Part shown: in pieces, positions 19,744 through 28,603 of the stretch
How the letters are laid out: each line of letters begins with the position of its first letter
Numbering within the stretch: position 1 is the first letter of the stretch
Assembly (NCBI RefSeq): GCF_022758235.1
Contig: NZ_JALEBG010000001.1
Coordinates: 1,736,001-1,800,000, forward strand
Origin: Pontibacter liquoris
GTDB lineage: Bacteria > Bacteroidota > Bacteroidia > Cytophagales > Hymenobacteraceae
Length of the DNA: 64,000 bases
Direction: 5' to 3'
Translations under genes and position numbers: made by a program
The notes under the pieces: model-generated
What the model saw: the letters and a program-made list of their open reading frames with translations, nothing else
What the model was told of the DNA's origin: nothing
Database searches by the model: none

Positions 19744-20283
19744 ATGAAAAAAACAATGCTGATTCTGGGGTGTTGTACCCTGCTTTATGCGTGCGGCGGC
19801 AACAGTGAAAATGCCGAGTACGAATCATACTATGACCAGGACAAAAAGGATGATACTACAGCCATAGCAGACGACTATGTAGCGCCCGCACCACCGCAGG
19901 AAGGCGGCGCAACCTCCGACTCATCAGCCATTGACGCGAAAGAGAAAACGACGAAAATGCCTGCTGATGCTACCACTGCGCAAACAACCGGAACCGCTGC
20001 CGCCACAGCTAGTGCCGATGTAGAAAAAGGAAAGAAGCTGATCGCCCAGTCCGATTGCCTGAGCTGCCATAAGGATAAAGAAAAATTGGTTGGTCCGGCG
20101 TATTCCGCAGTAGCTGACAAGTATGAAGCGAACGATAAAAATATCAGCTACCTGGTGCAGAAGATTCAGAAGGGCGGCAGTGGCGTTTGGGGGCAAATTC
20201 CCATGACGCCGCATCCTAACCTGAGCAACGACGATACCAAAGCCATGGTGCATTATATATTGTCCCTGAAAAGCAAATCCTAA
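19744..20283 (+). CDS. Lipoprotein c-type cytochrome
   Basis: 179 residues. The Met at 19744 opens a lipoprotein signal (MKKTMLILGCCTLLYACGG, lipobox LYAC). An acidic Ala/Thr-rich linker (about 25-95) separates the anchor from a single class I haem domain: CLSCH with Cys105, Cys108 and His109, and a probable axial Met154 in GQIPMTPHP. The domain matches mono-haem domains found fused to or beside dehydrogenases. It is about 75% identical by eye to the cytochrome at 27276-27767. Role: membrane-tethered periplasmic electron carrier, probably the acceptor for the GMC dehydrogenase encoded next downstream. A strong terminator follows, so it may be transcribed separately. Confidence 0.92.
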   Translation: MKKTMLILGCCTLLYACGGNSENAEYESYYDQDKKDDTTAIADDYVAPAPPQEGGATSDSSAIDAKEKTTKMPADATTAQTTGTAAATASADVEKGKKLIAQSDCLSCHKDKEKLVGPAYSAVADKYEANDKNISYLVQKIQKGGSGVWGQIPMTPHPNLSNDDTKAMVHYILSLKSKS

Positions 20284-20362
20284 GAAGCTCTTGCTTTCAT
20301 ACACCTGGCAGGCAAGCATAAGATCATAGAAACGCCTGCGTAATATTCAGTGCAGCATACTT

Positions 20363-20405
20363 AAAAAGGGAGGCCTTCCTGTTCATGGAAAGGCCTCCCT
20401 TTTTT
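20363..20405. terminator. Intrinsic terminator after cytochrome c
   Basis: Stem AAAAAGGGAGGCCTT / AAGGCCTCCCTTTTT, 15 bp, 12-nt loop, followed by T residues. It separates the first cytochrome gene from the GMC oxidoreductase gene. Confidence 0.9.
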
Positions 20406-20624
20406 GCTTTGGAAAAGAGCACAGCCGAACGGTTCCGGAGCTTAAAATTACGCTTAGGCCAGTTTTTGAAAGTCCTGCCGTATTGCTGCTGCGCGGCCAC
20501 CCGCGTCTTCACTGAAATTCAAACCTTTACAGCGGGTCATTTCGGCGGGCTATACTTTCTGCTTCGAGCTAAAACCGGGTTTAAATGCTTTAGCGGCCCA
20601 TTTATTTGTTTAAACTTTTGTTAT

Positions 20625-20644
20625 TGTAAAATGAATATTTTACA
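20625..20644. promoter_or_regulatory. Operator-like inverted repeat
   Basis: TGTAAAAT-N4-ATTTTACA, perfect 8-bp arms, in AT-rich DNA 325 bp upstream of the GMC gene. The size and symmetry resemble a dimeric repressor or activator site. No regulator gene is adjacent, so the assignment is only structural. Confidence 0.35.
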
Positions 20645-20968
20645 TTGATTATTAATTGAGTGTGTGCTCACCTGAATATGTAACAAATACCGGGTTTTTC
20701 AGGTATGAAGTTTCTTAGTTTGCACACTATATAGTATACTTCAGATTCAGTTGGCAAGGGTGGTTTGCAGTGACCGGTACTACGTAGTTTTTTTAGAGTA
20801 CCATACCTCTTGTACCGACACTTTTTACAGTACCTCTTTTTACTCCGGCCGTTCACCCGCCGGGAGCAGGAGCAGGGCATACTGCTGCTGGCTTTTTAGC
20901 GCAAATATTAAAGATGACTGATTATAAACGATTTTCCTGTTTTTTAACACCTGCTATAACTTCTGAAT

Positions 20969-22648
20969 ATGGCCAATAATGTATATGATGCCATTGTAAT
21001 TGGTTCCGGTATTTCCGGTGGCTGGGCAGCCAAGGAATTAACCGAAAAAGGATTAAAAACCATCATGCTGGAGCGTGGGCGTAACATCGAACATGTGAAG
21101 GATTATGTAAATGCCAACAAAAACCCCTGGGATTTTCCGCACCGGGGTGGCCGCACCCAAAAAATGATCGAAGAACATCCCGTACTCAAACGGGATTATG
21201 TGCTTAATGAGCAGAACGAAGATTATTGGGTGAAAGAAAAGGAAAGCCCTTATGTGGAAACAAAGCCATTTGACTGGTTCCGGGGCTACCATGTAGGCGG
21301 CCGCTCCCTGATGTGGGGGCGCCAGAGCTACCGCCTCAGCGACCTGGACTTTGAAGCCAACCTGAAAGACGGCGTTGCTGTGGATTGGCCTATCCGGTAC
21401 AAAGACATGGCCCCGTGGTACAGTTATGTAGAGAAATTTGCCGGAATTAGCGGTTCCCGCGAGGGCATTCCGCACCTGCCGGACGGTGAGTTTCAGCCGC
21501 CCATGGATATGAACTGCGTGGAGAAAGACGTAGCTGCCCGCATCAAATCGCATTACAAAGGTGACCGCCACATGATCATCGGGCGAGTAGCTAACATCAC
21601 GCAGCCACTGCAAAGCCGCACCAATTGCCAGTATCGCAACAAATGCTGGCTGGGCTGTCCTTTTGGCGCCTACTTCAGTACCCAGTCTTCAACGCTGCCG
21701 GCAGCCATGGCGACCGGCAACCTGACGCTCCGTCCTTTTTCTATTGTCACCAAGATCCTGTATGACAAAGACACCAAGAAGGCAAAAGGAGTGGAGGTGC
21801 TCGACGCGGAAACGAACCAGACCTATGAATACTTTGCTAAAATCGTATTCCTGAATGCTTCGGCCCTGAACAGTACCTGGGTGCTGATGAACTCGGCCAC
21901 TGATGTATGGCCCGAAGGGCTCGGGAGCAGCAGCGGTGAACTGGGGCATAACCTCATCGACCACCATTTCCGGGCAGGTGCATCGGGTAGCTTTGATGGT
22001 TATGAAGATAAATACTACTACGGCCGCCGTGCCAATGGTATATATATTCCGCGCTTCCGCAACCTAAACGGCGAAAAACGCGACTACATCCGAGGCTTCG
22101 GCTACCAGGGCAGCGCCGGCCGCGAAGGCTGGAGCCGCGAAATTGCCGAGATGAATATTGGGGGTGCCTTTAAAGATGCCTTAACGGAGCCAGGCCAGTG
22201 GACCATGGGCTTGACAGGCTTTGGTGAAACATTGCCGTACCATGAAAACAAGGTATCGCTCGATAAAAAGAAAAAAGACAAGTGGGGACTTCCGGTCCTG
22301 GCTATCGACTGCGAGATAAAGGACAACGAGAAAAAAATGCGCCTCGACATGATGGCCGATGCCAAAGAGATGCTCGAGATTGCTGGGGCTAAAAATGTGA
22401 AAGCTTACGATGCCGGTTATACTATGGGCATGGGCATTCACGAAATGGGTACTGCACGTATGGGCCGCGATCCGAAAACATCGGTGCTTAACGAGTGGAA
22501 CCAGGTATGGGACGCCAAAAACGTATTCGTAACAGATGGTGCCGCCATGACTTCGGCCGGTTGCCAGAACCCATCACTGACGTACATGGCGCTTACGGCT
22601 CGCGCAGTAGACCATGCGGTGAAGGAACTCAAAAAACAAAATATTTAA
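20969..22648 (+). CDS. GMC-family FAD oxidoreductase (sugar/gluconate dehydrogenase-like large subunit)
   Basis: 559 residues. FAD-binding GxGxxG at the N terminus (IVIGSGISGGWAAKELTEKG), GGRSLMWGRQSYRLS in the flavin region, and the C-terminal catalytic segment GMGIHEMGTARMGRDPKTSV with CQNPSLTYMALTARA. Cys220, Cys226 and Cys230 (C-x5-C-x3-C) have the spacing of the [3Fe-4S] ligands of FAD glucose dehydrogenase alpha subunits, so electrons may leave through an iron-sulfur cluster. It has no signal peptide, as expected if it is co-exported with a Tat-bearing small subunit; such a subunit is encoded at 24369-24932. Probable role: oxidation of a sugar or glycoside hydroxyl (C3 is suggested by the neighbours) with electrons passed to cytochrome c. 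Confidence 0.92.
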   Translation: MANNVYDAIVIGSGISGGWAAKELTEKGLKTIMLERGRNIEHVKDYVNANKNPWDFPHRGGRTQKMIEEHPVLKRDYVLNEQNEDYWVKEKESPYVETKPFDWFRGYHVGGRSLMWGRQSYRLSDLDFEANLKDGVAVDWPIRYKDMAPWYSYVEKFAGISGSREGIPHLPDGEFQPPMDMNCVEKDVAARIKSHYKGDRHMIIGRVANITQPLQSRTNCQYRNKCWLGCPFGAYFSTQSSTLPAAMATGNLTLRPFSIVTKILYDKDTKKAKGVEVLDAETNQTYEYFAKIVFLNASALNSTWVLMNSATDVWPEGLGSSSGELGHNLIDHHFRAGASGSFDGYEDKYYYGRRANGIYIPRFRNLNGEKRDYIRGFGYQGSAGREGWSREIAEMNIGGAFKDALTEPGQWTMGLTGFGETLPYHENKVSLDKKKKDKWGLPVLAIDCEIKDNEKKMRLDMMADAKEMLEIAGAKNVKAYDAGYTMGMGIHEMGTARMGRDPKTSVLNEWNQVWDAKNVFVTDGAAMTSAGCQNPSLTYMALTARAVDHAVKELKKQNI

Positions 22649-22653
22649 CAAGT

Positions 22654-22686
22654 GCACCGGCAGCAAGTAGCGAGCCGGTGCCTTTT
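22654..22686 (+). terminator. Hairpin between GMC and Gfo/Idh/MocA genes
   Basis: GCACCGGC / GCCGGTGC stem with a 12-nt loop followed by CTTTTT, 6 bp after the GMC stop and 39 bp before the next start. As a terminator or attenuator it would lower downstream expression relative to the GMC subunit. Confidence 0.75.
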
Positions 22687-22724
22687 TGTTTAAAGTATCA
22701 TGTTCAATTAAAGTAGCGAAAACC

Positions 22725-24188
22725 ATGTCCGAAGAAAAATCAGCCGAATCAACAGCGGGTAGCACCCGGCGAGACTTTATAAAAGCAGGAGCGCTGGCTG
22801 CTGCAGGATTTATGATAGTGCCACGCCATGTGCTGGGCAAGGGTTTTCTGGCACCCAGCGACAGGCTGGTGGTTGCGGGCGTAGGAGTAGGGGGCAAAGG
22901 CGAAAGCGACATTGCCAGTTTTTACAAGAGCGGGAAAGCGGATATTGCCTACCTGTGCGACGTAGATGACCGCAGAGCAGCCACTTCGCGAAAGAATTTT
23001 CCGAAAGCCAAATATTATAAAGACTGGCGCGAGCTTTTCGATAAGGAAGGAAAGAAGTTTGATGCAGTATCAGTATCCACCCCGGACCATAACCATGCTA
23101 TCATTACGTTGGCTGCCATGCAGCTGGGCAAGCACGTGTATGTGCAGAAACCCCTCACGCACGATATTTATGAAGCCCGGGCGCTGACAGATGCCGCTAA
23201 GCGCTACAAGGTCGTAACTCAAATGGGAAACCAGGGCGCCTCCGGTGATGGCGTTCGGCAGCTGCGCGAGTGGTACGATGCCGGTGTGATCGGTGATGTA
23301 CACACGGTTTACTGCTGGACTGACCGCCCCGTGTGGCCGCAGGGTATTCCGTGGCCAACTGCCAAAACCGCGGTTCCCAAAGAACTGGACTGGGATCTGT
23401 GGCTGGGAACAGCCCCTTACAAAGAGTACGTAGATAAACTGGTGCCCTTTAACTGGCGTGGCTGGTGGGACTATGGTACCGGCGCGCTTGGCGACATGGG
23501 ATGCCACCTGGTAGAAGCGCCCTTCAGCGTGTTAAACCTGCGCTATGCGCAGGACGTGCAGGCAAGCGTAGGTAGCGTGTATGTAGATGAGTTTAAGCGC
23601 GGCTACTTTCCGGAAAGCTGCCCGCCTTCGAGCCACATTACCTTAACGTTCCCGAAAACAGACAAGACGCAAGGTCCCGTTAAGGTGCATTGGATGGATG
23701 GCGGCATTCAGCCGGAGCGTCCGGAAGAGCTGGGTCCGAATGAACTGTTCGGCGATGGCGGCAACGGAACGCTGTTTGTGGGCACCAAGGGCAAAATGAT
23801 GGCCAGCACCTATGGCGCAGATCCGCGCCTGCTGCCGCTCTCCAAAAATCAGGAGGTAAAAGTTAAGCAAACGCTGGCCCGCGTGCCGGGTGGCGCCGAT
23901 GGCCACTATGCCCAGTGGGTAGAGGCTGCCATTGCCGGTCACGGTAAAAAGCAGGTAAGTTCGCCTTTTGAGATTGCCGGCCCGTTAACGGAGGCGCTGC
24001 TGATGGCCAACCTTGCTATCCGCGGGTTCGACATCCAAAAGCCAAAGGCTGATGGAAACGGCTTTGATTATCCGGGTCGTTACGTAGAGCTTTTGTGGGA
24101 TAACAAGAACATGCGGGTTACTAATTTCGACGATGTGAACCAGTTTGTAAAGCGGGAATACCGCAAGGGCTGGAAACTCGGCGCATAA
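22725..24188 (+). CDS. Tat-exported Gfo/Idh/MocA family oxidoreductase
   Basis: 487 residues from the Met at 22725; the frame is open 13 codons further upstream, but the chosen start places the Tat motif STRRDFIKAGALAAAGF near residue 16. The mature part begins with a Rossmann fold (VVAGVGVGGKGES) and carries the family motif as VQKPLTHDIYEAR (the usual EKP Lys is kept), then the C-terminal alpha/beta substrate domain with WRGWWDYGTGALGDMGCHLVEAP. These enzymes use NAD(P); a Tat-exported member is expected to carry its cofactor tightly bound. In keto-sugar routes such proteins interconvert sugar and keto-sugar by internal hydride shuttling. Substrate unknown. Confidence 0.93.
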   Translation: MSEEKSAESTAGSTRRDFIKAGALAAAGFMIVPRHVLGKGFLAPSDRLVVAGVGVGGKGESDIASFYKSGKADIAYLCDVDDRRAATSRKNFPKAKYYKDWRELFDKEGKKFDAVSVSTPDHNHAIITLAAMQLGKHVYVQKPLTHDIYEARALTDAAKRYKVVTQMGNQGASGDGVRQLREWYDAGVIGDVHTVYCWTDRPVWPQGIPWPTAKTAVPKELDWDLWLGTAPYKEYVDKLVPFNWRGWWDYGTGALGDMGCHLVEAPFSVLNLRYAQDVQASVGSVYVDEFKRGYFPESCPPSSHITLTFPKTDKTQGPVKVHWMDGGIQPERPEELGPNELFGDGGNGTLFVGTKGKMMASTYGADPRLLPLSKNQEVKVKQTLARVPGGADGHYAQWVEAAIAGHGKKQVSSPFEIAGPLTEALLMANLAIRGFDIQKPKADGNGFDYPGRYVELLWDNKNMRVTNFDDVNQFVKREYRKGWKLGA

Positions 24189-24368
24189 AGCATTACTTTA
24201 TACTTCACTGGCTGTTGAGTAATGTAAGTATAGCTAAACCGATTTTGTCGATCGGGCTATACTACAAACGCGGCAGCTTAGCTAGAGCTATCAAAAAGCA
24301 ATGTGGTAGCTTGCGTTTGAATATTGATTCTCATTAACCTATATCTTTAAAACTGTCATTTACAGCGT

Positions 24369-24932
24369 ATGAACAGAAGAGAAGCTATTTCGGCAGTTGC
24401 CTTGCTGCTGGGCGGAACAGTAGTAGGCGCCGATTTGCTGGTGTCCTGTACACCGCAATCAAAAAAGGTCGATAATCTTTTTGACAAGAATGTGGTGGCG
24501 GAGCTCAACGAAGTGGCCGACACCATACTTCCTGCCACCAGCACGCCGGGTGCCAAAGCAGCCAATGTAGGCGAGTTTATGTCCCGGATGGTGACGGATT
24601 GTTATACAAAAGATGACCAGGAGGTATTTAAGAAAGGGATATCGCAGCTTAACGAGGCAAGCGATAAAAAGTACAGTAAACCTTTTATGGAGTTAAATGC
24701 CAAGCAGCGCACCGAGTTACTGACCGGCCTTGATGCCGAGCAGAAGAAGTATATGGCCTCCAAAAAAGAGGATGCGCCCAGCCATTATTTCCGGATGATG
24801 AAGGAGCTGACCCTGCTGGGGTATTTCACTTCCGAAATAGGAGCCACGCAGGCTTTACGCTATGTGCCGGTGCCGGGTCGCTACGATGGGTGCATCGACT
24901 ACAAAAAAGGCGACCGCGCCTGGGCAACCTAA
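24369..24932 (+). CDS. Gluconate 2-dehydrogenase subunit 3 family protein
   Basis: 187 residues, small subunit of the membrane sugar/gluconate dehydrogenase type. The N terminus MNRREAISAVALLLGGTVVG has a twin-arginine pair, and LLVSC is a possible lipobox, which together would export and anchor the complex. The conserved segments VVAELNEVADTILPATSTPGAKAANV and the C-terminal PGRYDGCIDYKKGDRAWAT are typical. The expected partner is the GMC protein encoded at 20969-22648, although a Gfo/Idh/MocA gene sits between them. In homologous dehydrogenases this subunit is needed for export and activity. Confidence 0.92.
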   Translation: MNRREAISAVALLLGGTVVGADLLVSCTPQSKKVDNLFDKNVVAELNEVADTILPATSTPGAKAANVGEFMSRMVTDCYTKDDQEVFKKGISQLNEASDKKYSKPFMELNAKQRTELLTGLDAEQKKYMASKKEDAPSHYFRMMKELTLLGYFTSEIGATQALRYVPVPGRYDGCIDYKKGDRAWAT

Positions 24933-25038
24933 AGGGTACGTTTCCGCAGAAAAAGAAACAGGATACAGTAGCAGGCGCTGGCCAATAGCAGGTATACTTA
25001 CTGGGCAGCGCAGGATTTTTCATATCTTTTAATAACAG

Positions 25039-26205
25039 ATGCATAAAAAAATACGCTTAGGAATGATAGGCGGTGGAAAAGGAGCCTTTATCGGCGCTGT
25101 CCACCGGGTAGCCGCGCAAATGGACGGCATGTATGAGCTTGTCTGCGGTGCTTTTAGCAGCAATCCCGAAAAATCAAAAGAAAGCGGCGCGCTTCTGGGC
25201 CTTTCCCCGGAGCGTGTCTATACTTCTTACCAGGAGCTCTTTGAGAAAGAGCAGGCTTTGCCCGAAAACGAACGGGTACAGGTTATTTCGATCGTAACCC
25301 CAAATCATGTGCATTTCGAACCGGCTAAGCTGGCGTTGCAAAGTGGCTTTGATGTGGTGCTCGACAAACCCATGACCTTCTCGCTGAAAGAAGCCCTTGC
25401 CCTGCAGGATGTGCAGGCGCAAAGCGGCCGCCTTTTCTGCCTCACCCATACGTATACCGGCTACCCGATGGTGAAAGAAGCCCGCCAGGTTATCGCCTCC
25501 GGTAAGCTGGGCAAGATCCGCAAAGTATACGTGGAGTACCCCCAGGGCTGGCTGAGCACATTTGAAGAAGGCAGCGACAACAAGCAGGCCTCCTGGCGTA
25601 CCGACCCCAGCCAGAGTGGTATAGCCGGCGCCATGGGTGATATCGGTACGCATGCCTTTAACCTGGCCGAGTATGTCAGCGGTCTGGAAGTAACAAAGAT
25701 CTGTGCCGATATAAACGTGGTAGTAGAAGGCCGCCAACTAGACGACGATGGCGCCGTGCTGCTTAAGTTTAACAATGGTGCCAGTGGCGTGCTGTTTGCC
25801 ACCCAGGTAGCAGCCGGAGAAGAAAACAACGTGAAGATCCGGGTGTATGGCGAAAAAGGCGGCCTGGAGTGGCAGCAGGATATTGCCAACACCCTGCAAC
25901 TCAAATGGCTCGACCGCCCAACCGAGATCTACCGCACCGGTGGCGGCTACACCAGTTCGTTTGCGCAGCACAATACGCGTACGCCGGCGGGCCACCCGGA
26001 AGGGTATCTGGAGGCCTTTGCTAACCTGTATCGCAACTTTGCCCTGTGTGTGCAAGCCCGCAATGCCGGCGAGCAGGCCAAACCCGAATGGCAGGATTAC
26101 CCGGGCATAAAAGAGGGCGTGCGAGGCATGGCCTTTATCGAGCGCGTCATTGCTTCGGGCAAGTCGGATCAGAAATGGATGGAGTTTACAACTGAAATAA
26201 GATGA
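25039..26205 (+). CDS. Cytosolic Gfo/Idh/MocA family oxidoreductase
   Basis: 388 residues without signal peptide. Rossmann fold GMIGGGKGAFIGAVHR, catalytic-Lys motif as LDKPMTFSLKEAL, substrate-side His cluster GAMGDIGTHAFNLAEYVSG. Close in style to inositol/glucose/keto-sugar dehydrogenases that use NAD(P). Its stop overlaps the start of the following TIM-barrel gene by 4 bp (ATGA), so the two are translationally coupled and likely act in one pathway: reduction or oxidation of the imported sugar and its isomerisation. Confidence 0.93.
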   Translation: MHKKIRLGMIGGGKGAFIGAVHRVAAQMDGMYELVCGAFSSNPEKSKESGALLGLSPERVYTSYQELFEKEQALPENERVQVISIVTPNHVHFEPAKLALQSGFDVVLDKPMTFSLKEALALQDVQAQSGRLFCLTHTYTGYPMVKEARQVIASGKLGKIRKVYVEYPQGWLSTFEEGSDNKQASWRTDPSQSGIAGAMGDIGTHAFNLAEYVSGLEVTKICADINVVVEGRQLDDDGAVLLKFNNGASGVLFATQVAAGEENNVKIRVYGEKGGLEWQQDIANTLQLKWLDRPTEIYRTGGGYTSSFAQHNTRTPAGHPEGYLEAFANLYRNFALCVQARNAGEQAKPEWQDYPGIKEGVRGMAFIERVIASGKSDQKWMEFTTEIR

Positions 26206-27254
26206 GGACAATAAAAGGACCCGCCATTTTTCTGGCGCAGTTTATCAATGATGCGGCGCCGTTCAATAGCCTGGAAGCTATCTGCCAATGGGCCAAAGGA
26301 CTGGGATTTGAAGGCGTGCAGCTGCCCACCACCGACAGCCGTTTTATAGACCTGCAGAAAGCTGCTGAAAGCAAGACCTACGCCGATGAGGTGAAAGGCA
26401 TTGTAAATGCGGCAGGCCTGCAGATCACTGAGCTTTCCACGCACCTGCAGGGGCAGTTGGTAGCCGTACATCCGGCCTACGATCTGCTTTTCGATGGATT
26501 TGCCCCGGAGCAATACCGCAACAATCCCAAAGCCCGGACTGAGTGGGCGGTGCAGCAGCTGAAGTATGCAGCCAAAGCCTCGCAGAACCTGGGTCTGAAC
26601 GCCAGCGTTACCTTCAGCGGTTCGCTGCTTTGGCCTATGGTATACCCATGGCCGCAGCGCCCGGCCGGGCTGGTAGATACCGGCTTTAAAGAACTAGGCA
26701 ACCGCTGGCGCCCGATCCTGGATGCTTACGACGAAGCGGGCGTGGACCTTTGCTACGAGATCCATCCCGGCGAGGATCTGCACGACGGCATCACCTACGA
26801 AATGTTCCTGGATGAAGTAAACAACCATGCACGGGCCTGCCTCTTGTATGATCCCTCGCATTTTGTGCTGCAGTGCCTCGATTACCTGGCCTTTATCGAC
26901 CACTACCATGAGCGCATCAAGATGTTCCATGTAAAGGATGCCGAGTTTAACCCAACCGGGAAGCAGGGCGTGTATGGCGGCTACCAGAGCTGGGTAGACC
27001 GCGCCGGTCGTTTCCGTTCGCTGGGCGACGGGCAGGTTGACTTCAAAGCCATCTTCAGCAAACTTACTGCTTATGATTTCGAAGGCTGGGCCGTGCTGGA
27101 GTGGGAATGCGCCCTGAAGCATCCGGAAGAAGGTGCCCGCGAGGGAGCCGAGTTTATCAAGAAGCACATCATCCCGGTAACCGACAAAGCGTTTGATGAC
27201 TTTGCCGCCTCGGGCACTGATGAGGCCCTGAATCGTACATTATTAGGTTTGTAA
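26202..27254 (+). CDS. Sugar phosphate isomerase/epimerase family TIM-barrel protein
   Basis: 350 residues of the xylose isomerase-like TIM-barrel superfamily (AP endonuclease 2 fold). Metal-ligand positions are visible in DLCYEIHPGEDLHDG (Glu), LLYDPSHFVLQ (Asp, His), KMFHVKDAEF (His) and AVLEWECAL (Glu). No signal peptide, so cytosolic. Members act on inositol, hydroxypyruvate, allulose or 3-keto-sugars. Coupled by a 4-bp overlap to the upstream Gfo/Idh/MocA gene and 21 bp from the following cytochrome gene, so it belongs to the operon. Confidence 0.92.
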   Translation: MRTIKGPAIFLAQFINDAAPFNSLEAICQWAKGLGFEGVQLPTTDSRFIDLQKAAESKTYADEVKGIVNAAGLQITELSTHLQGQLVAVHPAYDLLFDGFAPEQYRNNPKARTEWAVQQLKYAAKASQNLGLNASVTFSGSLLWPMVYPWPQRPAGLVDTGFKELGNRWRPILDAYDEAGVDLCYEIHPGEDLHDGITYEMFLDEVNNHARACLLYDPSHFVLQCLDYLAFIDHYHERIKMFHVKDAEFNPTGKQGVYGGYQSWVDRAGRFRSLGDGQVDFKAIFSKLTAYDFEGWAVLEWECALKHPEEGAREGAEFIKKHIIPVTDKAFDDFAASGTDEALNRTLLGL

Positions 27255-27275
27255 TCAATTAAATAACAGTATACT

Positions 27276-27767
27276 ATGAAGAAGTTAATTGCCATGCTTA
27301 GCTGCTGTGCCGTGCTGGCAGCCTGCAGTAACAACAATGAAAATGCTGCCGGTGATGAGAAAGCGGCTGACCAGGCGTATAACGATGCCACCTCTGATGC
27401 TGAAACCAGCGCTGCGGCCAAGCAATCGGAAGTGGATACAAGTATAAATGATATTGGCACCAGCAATACAGGTACTGCCGAAACAGCTGCCGCCGGAACG
27501 GGCGACACCTATGAAAAAGGTAAAAAGCTGATTGCCCAGTCTGATTGCCTCAGCTGCCACCAGACGCAAACGAAGCTGGTGGGCCCGGCTTACGAGGAGG
27601 TAGCAAAGAAGTATGAAATGAATGACAAGAACGTAGACTACCTGGCGCAGAAAATAATTGCGGGGGGCGCCGGCGTTTGGGGCCAGATTCCGATGACGCC
27701 GCATCCGGACCTGAGCAAGGAGGATGCGGCCGAAATGGCCAAGTATGTATTGTCACTAAAAAAATAA
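27276..27767 (+). CDS. Lipoprotein c-type cytochrome (paralogue)
   Basis: 163 residues. Lipoprotein signal MKKLIAMLSCCAVLAACS (lipobox LAAC), an Ala/Ser/Thr/Asp-rich linker to about residue 80, then a mono-haem domain with CLSCH (Cys91, Cys94, His95) and GQIPMTPHP carrying the likely axial Met. The domain is nearly the same as that of the cytochrome at 19744-20283, while the linkers differ. It is embedded in the cluster with a 6-bp gap to the DUF1080 gene. It probably receives electrons from the GMC dehydrogenase and passes them to the respiratory chain. Confidence 0.93.
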   Translation: MKKLIAMLSCCAVLAACSNNNENAAGDEKAADQAYNDATSDAETSAAAKQSEVDTSINDIGTSNTGTAETAAAGTGDTYEKGKKLIAQSDCLSCHQTQTKLVGPAYEEVAKKYEMNDKNVDYLAQKIIAGGAGVWGQIPMTPHPDLSKEDAAEMAKYVLSLKK

Positions 27768-27773
27768 ACCACT

Positions 27774-28532
27774 ATGCTACGGAAAATCCTTACGCTTTTA
27801 CCGCTGACTGCGCTGCTGGCCTGCCAGACGCAGCAAAACGAAACCGACATGACGACAGCTGCCGATACGGAAACTGCCGCTCCGGATGCTACCCAAACAG
27901 CCGAGGATTGGATTCCTTTGTTTGACGGGAAAACCACCAACGGCTGGCATTCTTACGGGCAAAGTACTGCCGGTAATGCCTGGAAGGTAGAAGATGGCAC
28001 CCTGCACCTGGATGCAGCCAGCAAAAAAGCTGCCACGCCAGCCCAGGGCGGCGATCTGGTAACCGACCAGGAGTTTAAGGATTTTGACCTGCAGTTGGAG
28101 TGGAAAATTGCCAAAAACGGGAACAGCGGCATCATCTTTTATGTGCAGGAAGATACCGCCAAGTATGATTATGTGTGGAACACAGGGCCAGAAATGCAGG
28201 TGCTCGATAACAATGGCCACCCCGATGCCAAGATCCACAAGCACCGCGCCGGCGATTTGTATGACCTGATCGCCAGCAGCGAAGAGCCGGTGAAGCCGGC
28301 AGGGGAGTGGAATAAGGCCGAGATCATCAGCAAAGACGGCAAGCTGGAGCTGTTTCTTAACGACAAAAAAGTGGTAACCACTACCATGTGGGATGACAAC
28401 TGGAAAAAGCTCATTGCCGGAAGCAAGTTTGCCGATATGCCTGATTTCGGCACATTCAAATCCGGCAAAATTGCCTTGCAGGACCACGGCGATGATGTCT
28501 GGTTCCGCAACATCAGGATCAAAAAGCTTTAA
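27774..28532 (+). CDS. DUF1080 lipoprotein (3-keto-disaccharide hydrolase family)
   Basis: 252 residues. Lipoprotein signal MLRKILTLLPLTALLACQ. The mature protein is a concanavalin-like beta sandwich: WIPLFDGKTTNGWHSYG at the start, FDLQLEWKIAKNGNSGIIFYV, GPEMQVLDNNGHPDA, and a closing GKIALQDHGDDVWFRNIRIKKL. The Pfam family (PF06439) is named for hydrolysis of 3-keto-disaccharides. It starts 6 bp after the cytochrome gene. In this setting the protein would cleave the product formed when the dehydrogenase oxidises a glycoside at C3. It may also be only a binding module; activity is inferred from family and context. Confidence 0.93.
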   Translation: MLRKILTLLPLTALLACQTQQNETDMTTAADTETAAPDATQTAEDWIPLFDGKTTNGWHSYGQSTAGNAWKVEDGTLHLDAASKKAATPAQGGDLVTDQEFKDFDLQLEWKIAKNGNSGIIFYVQEDTAKYDYVWNTGPEMQVLDNNGHPDAKIHKHRAGDLYDLIASSEEPVKPAGEWNKAEIISKDGKLELFLNDKKVVTTTMWDDNWKKLIAGSKFADMPDFGTFKSGKIALQDHGDDVWFRNIRIKKL

Positions 28533-28603
28533 CCAACAGGTTGACAAAGCATACGAGCGTAGCACAAACAAAAACTAAACCCTTAACTTTTAACTGACTT
28601 TTT

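Larger units (their letters stand above)
20284..20968. other. Regulatory spacer upstream of the oxidoreductase cluster
   Basis: 685 bp with no supported gene. It contains the terminator at 20363-20405, an operator-like inverted repeat at 20625-20644, an ACTATATAGT palindrome near 20727 and an AT-rich stretch (20600-20660) that would suit a promoter region for the GMC gene. Confidence 0.5.
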